From Galbibacter pacificus (lineage in GTDB: Bacteria; Bacteroidota; Bacteroidia; Flavobacteriales; Flavobacteriaceae), in NCBI RefSeq assembly GCF_029603165.1, contig NZ_JAQSVC010000006.1, positions 212,509 through 276,508 of the forward strand: a stretch of DNA of 64,000 nucleotides, read 5' to 3'. The translations under genes were made by a program, and so were the position numbers. This document shows, piece by piece, positions 45,812-54,193 of the stretch; position 1 is the first letter of the stretch; each line of letters starts with the position of its first letter. The notes beneath the pieces were generated by a model. It had not been told where the DNA came from, made no database searches, and worked only from the letters and a program-made list of their open reading frames with translations.

Positions 45812-46761
45812 TGCTCGGGCGCTTATTAATAGGTGCCATATTGCTAATTGCCGTACATGGCGTAAGCGCACAACAGGTAATATTGAAAGGGGAACTGGTG
45901 GATCAAGGTTCAAAAGAAAAAATACCTTATGCACATTTAATATTTACCGATGTTGCCATTGGAACTACGTCTAATAAAAACGGTCGCTTTTTTTTAAATA
46001 TCCCTAAAGAATTATTGGTAAAAAATGTGCGTATTTCATGTATTGGTTATCAAGACAAAGTAATTCCTGCCAATCAATTGGGCAATGCCACAATTTCCTT
46101 AAAGAAACGCGTGGAAGAATTGGGCGAAGTTGTGCTGGTAAATAATAGCGCGTACCATCACAAAAAAAATTTAAACCCTTTTAAAAACAAAAGAAGAATA
46201 GGCTTGGGCAATTTTAGTGGGGGCTTGTACCCCTCGGTTTTGGCCAGGTATTACCCAAACAATATGCAGTTGCCCAATCCAGCTTATATGGATGAAGTGA
46301 CTATTTTTTTTGATGAGCATTATGTAGGAAACTCAAAATTCAGGCTGCGTGTGTTAAGTGCAACCGACTCGTTGTCTCCGGGGGAAGATTTAATTCGGGG
46401 CAATCTCATAATAACTTCTTATAAATACGACAGAAAAATACAGGTAGACCTATCGGGCTATTCCATAAAAGTACCCGATAATGGATTTTTTATAGCGGTT
46501 GAACATTTGTTTATTAAAGAAAATTCTTATGAAGAAAAAATAGATGTACGGCTAAACGATTCTATTTATAAAAATGTTGGGACCATACGTTACGGACCTA
46601 TTTTTAAAGGGGTAGAAGAAGATAAAGACGTGTCAAACTCCTATTACATGTCCAACAAAGGGTGGAAATCCATGAAAGAGCTAAATATTCCTCAATATGG
46701 GAGTATGTTTAAAGAGGGGAAAATTGCTTCCCCTGCGTTTAAAGTGAAAGTAGTTTATTAA
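45811..46761 (+). CDS. carboxypeptidase-like regulatory-domain protein
   Basis: A 316-residue exported protein with a signal peptide (ending near SAQQV) and an N-terminal CarboxypepD_reg domain (about 20-105; IPYAHLIFTDVAIGTTSNKNGRF is split by the signature). The remaining 200 residues are a beta-rich domain without a plug or barrel, so it is not a TonB receptor. The ATG overlaps the exonuclease stop as TAATG. It is probably anchored in or near the outer membrane; function unknown. Confidence 0.72.
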   Translation: MLGRLLIGAILLIAVHGVSAQQVILKGELVDQGSKEKIPYAHLIFTDVAIGTTSNKNGRFFLNIPKELLVKNVRISCIGYQDKVIPANQLGNATISLKKRVEELGEVVLVNNSAYHHKKNLNPFKNKRRIGLGNFSGGLYPSVLARYYPNNMQLPNPAYMDEVTIFFDEHYVGNSKFRLRVLSATDSLSPGEDLIRGNLIITSYKYDRKIQVDLSGYSIKVPDNGFFIAVEHLFIKENSYEEKIDVRLNDSIYKNVGTIRYGPIFKGVEEDKDVSNSYYMSNKGWKSMKELNIPQYGSMFKEGKIASPAFKVKVVY

Positions 46762-46784
46762 TTTGCAAACTTAAAATAACAGCA

Positions 46785-47396
46785 ATGAAGATTATTTGTA
46801 TTGGTAGAAATTATACCGATCATATTAAAGAATTGGAAAACGAAAAACCTGCCGACCCCGTTATTTTTATGAAACCCGATACGGCTTTGTTAAAGAGTAA
46901 TGACAATTTTTATATTCCGGATTTTTCAAAGGACGTGCACTACGAAACAGAGGTTTTGGTAAAAATCAACAAAGTAGGAAAGCATATAGACGCAAAATAT
47001 GCCCATAAATATTATGATGAAGTAGGGCTGGGAATCGATTTTACGGCGAGGGATCTTCAAAATAAATTAAAAGAAAAAGGGCTTCCGTGGGAAAAGGCCA
47101 AAGCCTTTGACAACTCGGCCGTGGTTGGTTCGTGGGTTTGCAAAGAAGAAATTCCAAACATTAATGAATTAGACTTTAGCCTGCTGTTGAACGGAAAAGT
47201 TGCGCAAAAGGCAAACACTTCGTTAATGCTATGGAAAATAGATGAGTTAATTTCGTATATTTCAGCTTATTTTACATTAAAGACAGGAGATATACTATTT
47301 ACCGGAACACCAGCGGGCGTTGGAAAGGTAAAGGCCGGTGATTGCCTAGAAGGATTTATGAACAATGCAAAAATGTTTGATGTAAAAGTAAAATAG
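46785..47396 (+). CDS. fumarylacetoacetate hydrolase family protein
   Basis: A 203-residue FAH-fold protein (MKIICIGRNYTDHIKELENE at the start). The metal-binding acidic residues are visible in VHYETEVLV, GLGIDFTARDLQ and near TGDILFTGTPAGVG. Short FAH proteins of this kind are often acylpyruvases or oxaloacetate tautomerases. It is 24 bp behind the CarboxypepD_reg gene, so it probably belongs to the same transcript. Cytosolic. Confidence 0.9.
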   Translation: MKIICIGRNYTDHIKELENEKPADPVIFMKPDTALLKSNDNFYIPDFSKDVHYETEVLVKINKVGKHIDAKYAHKYYDEVGLGIDFTARDLQNKLKEKGLPWEKAKAFDNSAVVGSWVCKEEIPNINELDFSLLLNGKVAQKANTSLMLWKIDELISYISAYFTLKTGDILFTGTPAGVGKVKAGDCLEGFMNNAKMFDVKVK

Positions 47397-47467
47397 AAAA
47401 AGATTTATATAAAAAACAACCTTAAGTTAGACCCAAAACACCATAGAACCTAAAAAAACATATCAAG

Positions 47468-47803
47468 ATGAAATATAGCCTAAATAAACTAAACGAACTC
47501 TCTGGCGGGGACAAAGAATTTAACACCTCCGTAATTCAGACCTTTATAAGCGAAACACCCGATGATATAGAAAACCTAAAGAAAGCGATAGCCAATAAAG
47601 AGTTTGACCATATCTATCAATTTGCTCATAAAATAAAGCCCAATGCAGACCTGCTTGGGATAGACCAGGTAAGGGAACATATGCTGGCCATAGAAGGTCA
47701 TGCAAGGGGCGATAAAAACATTGACGCCATAGAAAAAACCTATTTAGAGGCCGAAACAGAACTACAAGCAGCCTTTGATGCATATAGAAACTATTTAAAA
47801 TAA
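47468..47803 (+). CDS. stand-alone HPt (histidine phosphotransfer) protein
   Basis: A 111-residue four-helix HPt domain with the phospho-accepting His54 in QFAHKIKPNADLLGI, close to the usual A-H-x-x-K-G pattern. There is no attached kinase or receiver domain, and no hybrid kinase gene is next to it, so its partners lie elsewhere. It is followed by cinA after three bases, which suggests co-transcription without an obvious functional tie. Confidence 0.88.
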   Translation: MKYSLNKLNELSGGDKEFNTSVIQTFISETPDDIENLKKAIANKEFDHIYQFAHKIKPNADLLGIDQVREHMLAIEGHARGDKNIDAIEKTYLEAETELQAAFDAYRNYLK

Positions 47804-47806
47804 TAA

Positions 47807-49054
47807 ATGTTTGCAGAGATAATTACTATTGGAGATGAGATACTTATTGGCCAAATAGTAGATACAAATTCAGCCTTTATAGCGAAACAATTGAATAATA
47901 TTGGAGTTTCGGTATATCAAATTACTTCAGTACAAGACGACAGGGAACATATCCTTCAGTCGATTAAGGAAGCGGAAGGACGAGCAGATATTATTATAAT
48001 TACAGGCGGATTGGGGCCCACCAAAGACGATGTTACCAAGCATACATTATGCGACTATTTTAATGACAAGCTGGTGGAAGACCCGGCCGTTTTGGCGCAC
48101 ATCGAGGCCTTGTTTAAAAAATACATAAACGCCCCCATTTCCAACCTTAACCGTTCTCAGGCCATGGTACTTTCCAAGGCTACGGTTTTAAATAATCAAT
48201 ACGGCACAGCGCCCGGTATGTGGATAGAAAAAGGCAATAAAACCATAATTTCCTTGCCTGGTGTCCCGTTGGAGATGGAGGGACTCATTACAAACGAGGT
48301 AATGCCGCGCATACAGGCAAAATATAAACGGCCGTACATTCTTCATAAAACAATGATTACCTATGGATTAGGAGAAAGCTCGCTGGCAGAACGTATTGAA
48401 GATTGGGAAAAAGCCCTTCCAAGGCATATACGGTTGGCTTATTTGCCTAATTTGGGAAAAGTTAGGCTCCGTCTTTCAGGAAAAGGGGAAGACATGAATA
48501 TACTTGAAGATGAAATTGAAGCACAGATACAAAGTTTAAAACCACTTATTGAAGATATTTATTACGGCCTTGAAGAAGACAGTGCTCTGGAAATACTCAC
48601 CGGAAAACTGCTAAGCGAAAGAGGGCAAACAGTTTCCACGGCCGAAAGCTGCACGGGGGGCAAAATAGCCGAAACCTTTACTTCGGTATCCGGTTCATCG
48701 GCTTATTTTACGGGCAGCGTAGTAAGTTATGCTACCAGTGCCAAAATAGAGGTTTTAAACATCGATAAATTGCTTATAGACAAACATTCGGTAGTAAGTG
48801 CCGAAGTGGCAACGGCAATGGCTTTAAATGCCCAAAAGCTTTTCAATACCAGTTATGCAATAGCGACCACTGGAAATGCAGGCCCAGCAAAAGGAGATTC
48901 TGATGCAGCCATCGGGACGGTCTTTATAGCCTTGGCCACACCCTTTGACGTAAAGGTACAGGAGTTTAATTTTGGAAATCACCGTGAAAAAGTGATTAAT
49001 AAAGCGGTTAACAAAGCTTTTGAATTGCTCTGGAAAGAAATTTTAAAAAAATAA
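47807..49054 (+). CDS. cinA: CinA: competence/damage-inducible protein with NMN deamidase domain
   Basis: A 415-residue two-domain protein. Residues 1-170 are the MoaB-like/COG1058 domain ([27 protein letters not shown]), which binds nucleotides; residues about 255-410 are the PncC nicotinamide-nucleotide amidase ([16 protein letters not shown] with the catalytic Ser/Cys region, [12 protein letters not shown]). It recycles NMN to NaMN for NAD synthesis. It starts three bases after the HPt stop. Confidence 0.95.
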   Translation: MFAEIITIGDEILIGQIVDTNSAFIAKQLNNIGVSVYQITSVQDDREHILQSIKEAEGRADIIIITGGLGPTKDDVTKHTLCDYFNDKLVEDPAVLAHIEALFKKYINAPISNLNRSQAMVLSKATVLNNQYGTAPGMWIEKGNKTIISLPGVPLEMEGLITNEVMPRIQAKYKRPYILHKTMITYGLGESSLAERIEDWEKALPRHIRLAYLPNLGKVRLRLSGKGEDMNILEDEIEAQIQSLKPLIEDIYYGLEEDSALEILTGKLLSERGQTVSTAESCTGGKIAETFTSVSGSSAYFTGSVVSYATSAKIEVLNIDKLLIDKHSVVSAEVATAMALNAQKLFNTSYAIATTGNAGPAKGDSDAAIGTVFIALATPFDVKVQEFNFGNHREKVINKAVNKAFELLWKEILKK

Positions 49055-49063
49055 TCCATTTGC

Positions 49064-49094
49064 TTGTCTGTCAAGTGAAAAATTCGTTAATTTG
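49064..49094 (+). promoter_or_regulatory. candidate promoter of the rpmB-rpmG-DUF4295 unit
   Basis: TTG (49064-49066) and TTAATTTG (49087-49094) lie 20 bp apart, close to the Bacteroidota -33/-7 pattern with one mismatch in the -7 box. The rpmB ATG is 36 bp downstream. Confidence 0.55.
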
Positions 49095-49129
49095 CACCCT
49101 GTTTTAAAATAACACTAAAGTATAGAATA

Positions 49130-49366
49130 ATGTCAAGAGTTTGTGAACTTACAGGAAAGAAGGCAATGGTGGGAAACAACGTTTCTCATGCAATGAACAA
49201 AACCAAACGTAAATTTGATGCTAACCTAATCAAAAAACGTTTCTTCATACCAGAAGAAGACCGTTGGGTTACTCTTAAAATTTCTACCGCTGCGTTAAAA
49301 ACAATTAACAAAAAAGGTATTTCTGCGGTTTTAAAAGAGGCAAAAGAAAAAGGATTTATTAAGTAA
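49130..49366 (+). CDS. rpmB: large-subunit ribosomal protein bL28
   Basis: A 78-residue bL28 with the N-terminal family signature MSRVCELTGKKAMVGNNVSH and the central NKTKRKFDANL segment. The zinc cysteines are largely absent, as is usual in Bacteroidota. First gene of a short ribosomal unit with bL33 and DUF4295. Confidence 0.97.
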   Translation: MSRVCELTGKKAMVGNNVSHAMNKTKRKFDANLIKKRFFIPEEDRWVTLKISTAALKTINKKGISAVLKEAKEKGFIK

Positions 49367-49393
49367 TTAATTATCCGTTAAAACAATATAAAA

Positions 49394-49576
49394 ATGGCAA
49401 AAAAAGGTAATAGAATACAGGTTATTTTAGAATGTACCGAGCACAAAGAGTCTGGCAAGCCAGGAACTTCCCGTTACATCACCACAAAAAATAAAAAGAA
49501 CACTCCGGATAGACTTGAAATCAAGAAATTCAACCCTATCCTTAAGAAAATGACTGTTCATAAAGAAATTAAATAA
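49394..49576 (+). CDS. rpmG: large-subunit ribosomal protein bL33
   Basis: A 60-residue bL33 ([18 protein letters not shown] at the start, [19 protein letters not shown] in the middle). Only one cysteine is present, so it is the zinc-free type. Lies 27 bp after rpmB and 10 bp before DUF4295. Confidence 0.97.
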   Translation: MAKKGNRIQVILECTEHKESGKPGTSRYITTKNKKNTPDRLEIKKFNPILKKMTVHKEIK

Positions 49577-49586
49577 TTAAGAAGCC

Positions 49587-49739
49587 ATGGCAAAGAAGAC
49601 AGTAGCAACTTTACAAACAAGTTCAAAGAGATTGACCAAAGCTATAAAAATGGTCAAGTCTCCTAAAACAGGTGCTTACACTTTTGTAGAAGCTGTAATG
49701 ACTCCGGAAACAGTTAACGACTGGTTAAAAGAAAATTAA
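49587..49739 (+). CDS. DUF4295 small basic protein
   Basis: A 50-residue lysine-rich protein (MAKKTVATLQTSSKRLTKAI, ending VNDWLKEN) in the fixed position behind rpmB-rpmG that DUF4295 occupies across Bacteroidota. The linkage and basic composition suggest a ribosome-associated protein of this phylum. It has no catalytic motif. Confidence 0.92.
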   Translation: MAKKTVATLQTSSKRLTKAIKMVKSPKTGAYTFVEAVMTPETVNDWLKEN

Positions 49740-49769
49740 GAAGTTCACAACTTTACAATATATATTAAG

Positions 49770-49800
49770 GCTACTTTCCTATAGAAAGTAGCTTTTTGTT
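49770..49800 (+). terminator. rho-independent terminator of the rpmB unit
   Basis: GCTACTTTC (49770-49778) pairs perfectly with GAAAGTAGC (49784-49792) over the loop CTATA, followed by TTTTTGTTTTT. It separates the ribosomal unit from ftsY. Confidence 0.92.
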
Positions 49801-49952
49801 TTTATATCTTTGACATAAATTGCAAAACCATTTTTTGCATAATAGGTGCCATCTGTTGTGCGGGGTTTAAGGATTGAAAGAATTAAAATTGACAGGCGTT
49901 TTTCATTAAATAAACTTTTATGCCGTAAAGGGCATTAATTACCCATTGAAAT

Positions 49953-50906
49953 ATGAGTTTTTTTAAAAAAATATTTTCATCAGAAAAAAAAGAAACTTTA
50001 GATAAAGGGCTGGAAAAGTCCAAAGACAGTTTTTTCTCCAAACTGGGGAAAGCCGTAGCAGGAAAGTCTAAGGTAGATGATGAGGTGCTTGACAACCTTG
50101 AAGAAGTATTGGTAACGAGCGATGTTGGCGTGAATACTACCCTAAAGGTAATTGAGCGTATTGAAGAACGTGTGGCCAAGGACAAATATTTAGGGACCGA
50201 CGAGCTCAATTTAATTCTACGCGAAGAAATTGCAGGCTTACTTTCTGAGACTAATTCTGGCGAAGAAAAAGATTTTGTTATTCCCGAAGGAAAAAAACCG
50301 TATGTGTTAATGGTTGTTGGCGTAAATGGCGTTGGCAAGACCACAACCATCGGTAAACTTGCCTATCAATTTAAAAAACAAGGGAAAAAAGTGGTTTTGG
50401 GGGCCGCCGATACTTTTAGGGCTGCGGCAATAGACCAGCTTCAAGTTTGGGCAGACCGTGTAGAAGTGCCCATAGTAAAACAGCAAATGGGGAGCGATCC
50501 TGCATCAGTTGCGTTCGATGCCTTGAAATCGGCTGTTTCTCAAGATGCCGATGTTGTTATTATCGATACTGCCGGAAGACTTCATAATAAAATAAACCTG
50601 ATGAACGAGCTTACCAAGGTTAAGCGTGTTATGCAAAAAGTGGTGGATAATGCACCGCATGAGGTACTTTTGGTACTGGACGGTTCTACAGGACAAAACG
50701 CTTTTGAACAGGCCAAACAATTTACAAAAGCCACCGAAGTAACTTCTTTGGCAGTAACAAAACTGGACGGAACGGCAAAGGGCGGTGTTGTTATCGGTAT
50801 TTCCGATGAGTTTCAAATACCCGTAAAATATATAGGCGTTGGCGAAGGTATTGAGGACTTGCAAGTCTTTAATAAATACGAATTTGTTGATTCCTTTTTT
50901 AAATAA
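49953..50906 (+). CDS. ftsY: signal recognition particle receptor FtsY
   Basis: A 317-residue SRP GTPase that docks ribosome-SRP complexes at the membrane. The NG domain is complete: N-domain four-helix region (about 20-100), P-loop GVNGVGKTTT at about 123-132, GAADTFRAAA, and the guanine motif TKLDGTAKGG. The long acidic A domain of E. coli is absent, as is usual in Bacteroidota; the first residues are basic and could bind lipids. Overlaps the next gene by one base. Confidence 0.96.
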   Translation: MSFFKKIFSSEKKETLDKGLEKSKDSFFSKLGKAVAGKSKVDDEVLDNLEEVLVTSDVGVNTTLKVIERIEERVAKDKYLGTDELNLILREEIAGLLSETNSGEEKDFVIPEGKKPYVLMVVGVNGVGKTTTIGKLAYQFKKQGKKVVLGAADTFRAAAIDQLQVWADRVEVPIVKQQMGSDPASVAFDALKSAVSQDADVVIIDTAGRLHNKINLMNELTKVKRVMQKVVDNAPHEVLLVLDGSTGQNAFEQAKQFTKATEVTSLAVTKLDGTAKGGVVIGISDEFQIPVKYIGVGEGIEDLQVFNKYEFVDSFFK

Positions 50907-51187
50907 TGAAACCAGCCCCGTTTTTAATTACCGTTACCAAAATAATAGCGTACTACTGTTTGTTTTATGCAGCCGTAAAAATATACGCCATTGTTAAAGG
51001 AATGTGGTTTTGGCCCAATTTGCTTATAGCTGTTTTTTTGGGCATTGTAGCATGGTTTGGGTTTCGGGTAATCAAAAAAGAAACATACAATTGGTATTTT
51101 GCCGGCATATGCATAGTATTGCTTTCGGCGCTCCGCTATTACGAACCAAAACTGATTCCTTATTTGCATGGGCTTTTTGCTTCATAA
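50906..51187 (+). CDS. small membrane protein, hypothetical
   Basis: A 93-residue protein with three membrane helices (around 12-30, 34-54 and 64-82) and a short loop between them (FGFRVIKKETYNW). The ATG overlaps the ftsY TAA, so it is coupled to ftsY. No family name is recognised. It could be a small envelope protein of this lineage. Confidence 0.65.
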   Translation: MKPAPFLITVTKIIAYYCLFYAAVKIYAIVKGMWFWPNLLIAVFLGIVAWFGFRVIKKETYNWYFAGICIVLLSALRYYEPKLIPYLHGLFAS

Positions 51188-51310
51188 TTATTTTGTTGGT
51201 ATAATCTTCGTATAATACACTTTCAAGTTGTAATTTTGCAAACTGCTTTCTAGCGCTTAAAAATGAGATAGATAAAATTCAATATTTATCATTTATAATT
51301 ATAGTCGGGT

Positions 51311-52615
51311 ATGAGAACGAAGTCACTTAAAAAAAATAAAATCAATGTAGTTACATTAGGATGTTCCAAAAATGTATACGACAGCGAGGTGTTAATGGGG
51401 CAACTCAAGGCAAGTGGAAAAGAAGTGGCACATGAAGATGATGGAAATGTAGTGGTAATTAATACCTGCGGCTTTATTAATAACGCCAAAGAAGAAAGTG
51501 TAAATACCATTCTTGAATTCCTACAGAAGAAAGAACAAGGAGAAGTTGATAAAGTTTTTGTAACCGGATGTTTGAGCGAACGCTATAAGCCTGATTTGCA
51601 AAAAGAGATTCCCGATGTGGACCAATACTTTGGCACAACCGAATTACCAAGTTTATTAAAGGCTTTGGGAGCCGATTATAAACATGAATTAATAGGCGAA
51701 CGGCTTACAACAACCCCTAAAAACTATGCGTATTTAAAAATTGCCGAAGGTTGCGACCGTCCGTGTAGTTTTTGTGCCATTCCGTTAATGCGCGGTAAAC
51801 ATAAAAGCACGCCCGTTGAAGCCTTGGTAAAAGAAGCTCAAAACCTGGCGGATAACGGGGTGAAAGAATTGGTGCTTATTGCGCAAGATTTAACCTATTA
51901 CGGACTCGATCTCTATAAAAAACGTGCTTTGGCCGATCTATTGAAAGAACTAGTTAAAGTAGAAGGAATAGAATGGATACGTTTGCACTATGCATTCCCG
52001 ACCGGTTTCCCGATGGACGTATTGGAAGTAATGAAGCAAGAGCCTAAAATTTGTAATTATATAGATATCCCGCTTCAGCATATTTCTGATGCTATTTTAA
52101 AATCGATGCGTCGTGGTACCACATACGAAAAAACCACACGTTTATTACGTGATTTTAGAAAAGCGGTGCCCGAAATGGCCATTCGTACCACATTGATAGT
52201 TGGTTATCCCGGAGAAACGGAAGAAGACTTCCAGATTTTAAAAAACTGGGTCAAGGAAATGCGTTTTGAACGTTTGGGCTGTTTTACCTATAGCCATGAA
52301 GAAAACACGCATGCCTATAATTTAGAAGATAATGTACCAGAAGAAGTTAAACAACAGCGTGCCTCAGAAATTATGGACATACAGTCGCAGATTTCATGGG
52401 AGCTAAACCAGGAAAAGGTAGGGAAGACGTTCCGTTGCGTAATAGACCGGAAAGAAGGCAATTATTTTGTTGGGCGCACCGAGTTCGATTCTCCCGATGT
52501 TGATAATGAAGTATTGGTAGATGCCTCTCAATATTACTTAAAAACCGGCGAATTTGCCGAAATCTTTATTGAAGAAGCCGGAGACTTCGACCTTTATGGA
52601 AAGCCTGTGGTTTAA
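51311..52615 (+). CDS. rimO: ribosomal protein S12 methylthiotransferase RimO
   Basis: Adds a methylthio group to an aspartate of ribosomal protein S12. The 434-residue protein has the UPF0004 N-terminal cluster domain (VVTLGCSKNVYDSEVLMGQL with further cysteines in INTCGF and VTGCLSERY), the radical-SAM cluster Cys148-x3-Cys152-x2-Cys155 (GCDRPCSFCAIPLMRG) and a C-terminal TRAM domain. The signature ESVNTILE and GTTYEKT separate it from MiaB. It is convergent with the toxin-antitoxin remnant. Confidence 0.95.
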   Translation: MRTKSLKKNKINVVTLGCSKNVYDSEVLMGQLKASGKEVAHEDDGNVVVINTCGFINNAKEESVNTILEFLQKKEQGEVDKVFVTGCLSERYKPDLQKEIPDVDQYFGTTELPSLLKALGADYKHELIGERLTTTPKNYAYLKIAEGCDRPCSFCAIPLMRGKHKSTPVEALVKEAQNLADNGVKELVLIAQDLTYYGLDLYKKRALADLLKELVKVEGIEWIRLHYAFPTGFPMDVLEVMKQEPKICNYIDIPLQHISDAILKSMRRGTTYEKTTRLLRDFRKAVPEMAIRTTLIVGYPGETEEDFQILKNWVKEMRFERLGCFTYSHEENTHAYNLEDNVPEEVKQQRASEIMDIQSQISWELNQEKVGKTFRCVIDRKEGNYFVGRTEFDSPDVDNEVLVDASQYYLKTGEFAEIFIEEAGDFDLYGKPVV

Positions 52616-52642
52616 TTAGTTAAACAACGGCAATACGCTTTT

Positions 52643-52916
52643 TTATTTCATGTTGTTTATTTTTTCAGGGTTTTGTCTAGTGTCGAACACATTTGCACTT
52701 TCAATTCTGTTGAAATCGTAATTTATCCAATAAACTATTTTATAATTTTTAAAGACTAAATAATATCTAAATTGATGCTTTCTATGCTTTAAGCTAGTTT
52801 CAATTTGTCCAATTTCTGGTTGTTTTTAAAACCCAATCGTTGTGTCTGATAAATTCGGAATTTTCACTTTCCAAAATAGCTTTTAATAATTCCAATTTTG
52901 TTGTTAGAGTATCCAT
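52643..52916 (-). pseudogene. type II toxin-antitoxin remnant (antitoxin start, RelE/ParE toxin end)
   Basis: From an ATG at 52916 the sequence encodes the typical beginning of a small flavobacterial antitoxin, MDTLTTKLELLKAILESENS, and stops after 38 codons. In another frame, ending at 52643, the last 58 codons match the end of a RelE/ParE toxin: PEIGQIETSLKHRKHQF, then YYLVFKNYKIVYWIN and NVFDTRQNPEKI. The middle of the pair (antitoxin C-terminus and toxin N-terminus) is gone, and an in-frame TAA lies just before the toxin segment. An internal deletion that inactivated the module explains this best. Confidence 0.75.
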
Positions 52917-53090
52917 TTTATAACTCTTTTATTAAACGAATTTACGAAAAATATCTTTTGTGTAGTTAGTTTTTCGTATGGATCCCGATGGGTTTGAAAT
53001 GGTTTGTTGCGGGAAATCCACGAGGGTTTTCCACCGAAAAACTAAAGATAATAAATAGTGGTAAATCCCAATTAGTCTTGATAGCTATCT

Positions 53091-53310
53091 GGACACGTCC
53101 GGAACCTCACGAGATACGTCCACCAACATATCTAGAACCCTTCCGGATAGGTAAAAAATAGCTCGGGATACGTCCACTAACGTATCTGGACAAGTAAATA
53201 ACCCCGCCAGATGGTTTGTTAACGTGTCGGGATGGGTAAAAAATAGCTTCGGGCAGGTTAAGTACGTGTCCTGAGCAGTAAAAAACGGGTACGGATGGGT
53301 ATATTAACAG
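53091..53310. repeat. degenerate tandem repeat of about 21 bp
   Basis: About ten weakly conserved units follow one another. Representative units are GGATACGTCCACTAACGTAT, GGATGGGTAAAAAATAGCTT and CGGATAGGTAAAAAATAGCT. The shared pattern is a GGATNGGTAAA half and a CGTGTCCG-like half, giving a secondary period of about 43 bp. It is non-coding and lies between the toxin-antitoxin remnant and the Dabb-domain lipoprotein gene. Confidence 0.55.
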
Positions 53311-53331
53311 CCGTGGTTGGTTGCCTTTAAT

Positions 53332-53712
53332 TTATGGTGCATCTATATAATCTATTTCCATAAAGTCGGCTACTTCTTTTTTCCATACATTTTCTACAAA
53401 TGCCACGTGGTCTGGATGGTTGGAATAAGTGTCGTAATCGGTTTGGTTTTTAAATTGCATGGTCAAGCCCCAGTCGAAATCGTTCTTTTTGCCTATTTCT
53501 TTTACGCAGGTCATGTTCATTACCGTTGAAATGGATTTTAAGGCTACTGCTTTTTCCAAAAAAACTTTTTCGGCTTCGCTTCCTTGCGGATGCTTCAGTT
53601 TAAAGAATACGGTGTGGGTAATTGTTCCTTTTTTAGAAGAAACGGTATTGCATGCTGTAAACGAAATTAGGGCAATGGTAACGAGAAGAAGGATAATTCG
53701 GTTGATTTTCAT
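53332..53712 (-). CDS. Dabb (stress-response A/B-barrel) domain lipoprotein
   Basis: A 126-residue protein with a lipoprotein signal (IALISFTACNT, Cys21) followed by a single Dabb domain: ITHTVFFKLKHPQGSEAE at the start, the helix around FLEKAVALKSI and the closing DYDTYSNHPDHVAFVENVW. Dabb proteins form dimeric alpha+beta barrels; their activities are varied. The lipoprotein anchor suggests an envelope location. It is 39 bp downstream of the SMR gene on the same strand. Confidence 0.85.
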   Translation of the reverse strand: MKINRIILLLVTIALISFTACNTVSSKKGTITHTVFFKLKHPQGSEAEKVFLEKAVALKSISTVMNMTCVKEIGKKNDFDWGLTMQFKNQTDYDTYSNHPDHVAFVENVWKKEVADFMEIDYIDAP

Positions 53713-53751
53713 AGGTTGTGATTTTAATTCCGAAGATACTAAAAAGAGCAG

Positions 53752-54078
53752 TTAATGCGAAACAAATTTAAGGCCTACAACAGAAATTATTAAAGTTGAA
53801 ATAAAAAACACGCGCCAAAAATCCACGGGCTCGTTAAACAGGGCTATGCCGGCAACAACGGTGCCAATGGCCCCAATGCCCGTCCATACGGCATAAGCAG
53901 TGCCAATGGGCAGCGATTGTGTTACCTTGATAAGCAATAGCATGCTTATGGTTAAACAAACAACAAAACCAATATACCAATAGGTAGCGGTATTTCCCGT
54001 TGCTTCTTTGGCTTTTCCCAGGCAGGTGGCAAACCCGACTTCAAACAGCCCTGCGATGATTAAAAGAAACCAGTTCAT
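53752..54078 (-). CDS. SMR-family exporter, Gdx/SugE type
   Basis: A 108-residue four-helix small multidrug resistance protein. The essential Glu13 (IIAGLFEVGFAT) and the segment GTAYAVWTGIGAIGTVVAGI follow the SugE/Gdx pattern, which exports guanidinium and some quaternary ammonium ions. A second pairing partner is not present, so it probably forms a homodimer. No guanidine riboswitch is seen in front of it. Confidence 0.88.
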   Translation of the reverse strand: MNWFLLIIAGLFEVGFATCLGKAKEATGNTATYWYIGFVVCLTISMLLLIKVTQSLPIGTAYAVWTGIGAIGTVVAGIALFNEPVDFWRVFFISTLIISVVGLKFVSH

Positions 54079-54116
54079 AAAAAAATTGGTGTTAAATTAC
54101 GGCATGCGCAAATTTA

Positions 54117-54162
54117 TAAAAAATAAAAACTACCACATGCCATAAAAGCTATGCGGTAGTTT
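54117..54162 (-). terminator. rho-independent terminator of the DUF6515 gene
   Basis: On the minus strand AAACTACCGCAT pairs with ATGTGGTAGTTT (plus coordinates 54126-54162) with one G-T pair, followed by TTTTATTTTTTAT. It lies about 30 bp past the stop at 54194. Confidence 0.8.
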
Positions 54163-54193
54163 ATGAATGAAGGAAATATTTTAGGCAAGGGTT

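Noticed and set aside
53091..53310. CRISPR array or leader
   Set aside because: Units are too divergent and have no constant repeat-spacer pattern; no cas genes in the window.
53979..54193. Guanidine (ykkC-type) riboswitch for the Gdx-like exporter
   Set aside because: The 115-bp upstream region shows only the terminator of the neighbouring gene and no conserved ykkC motifs.
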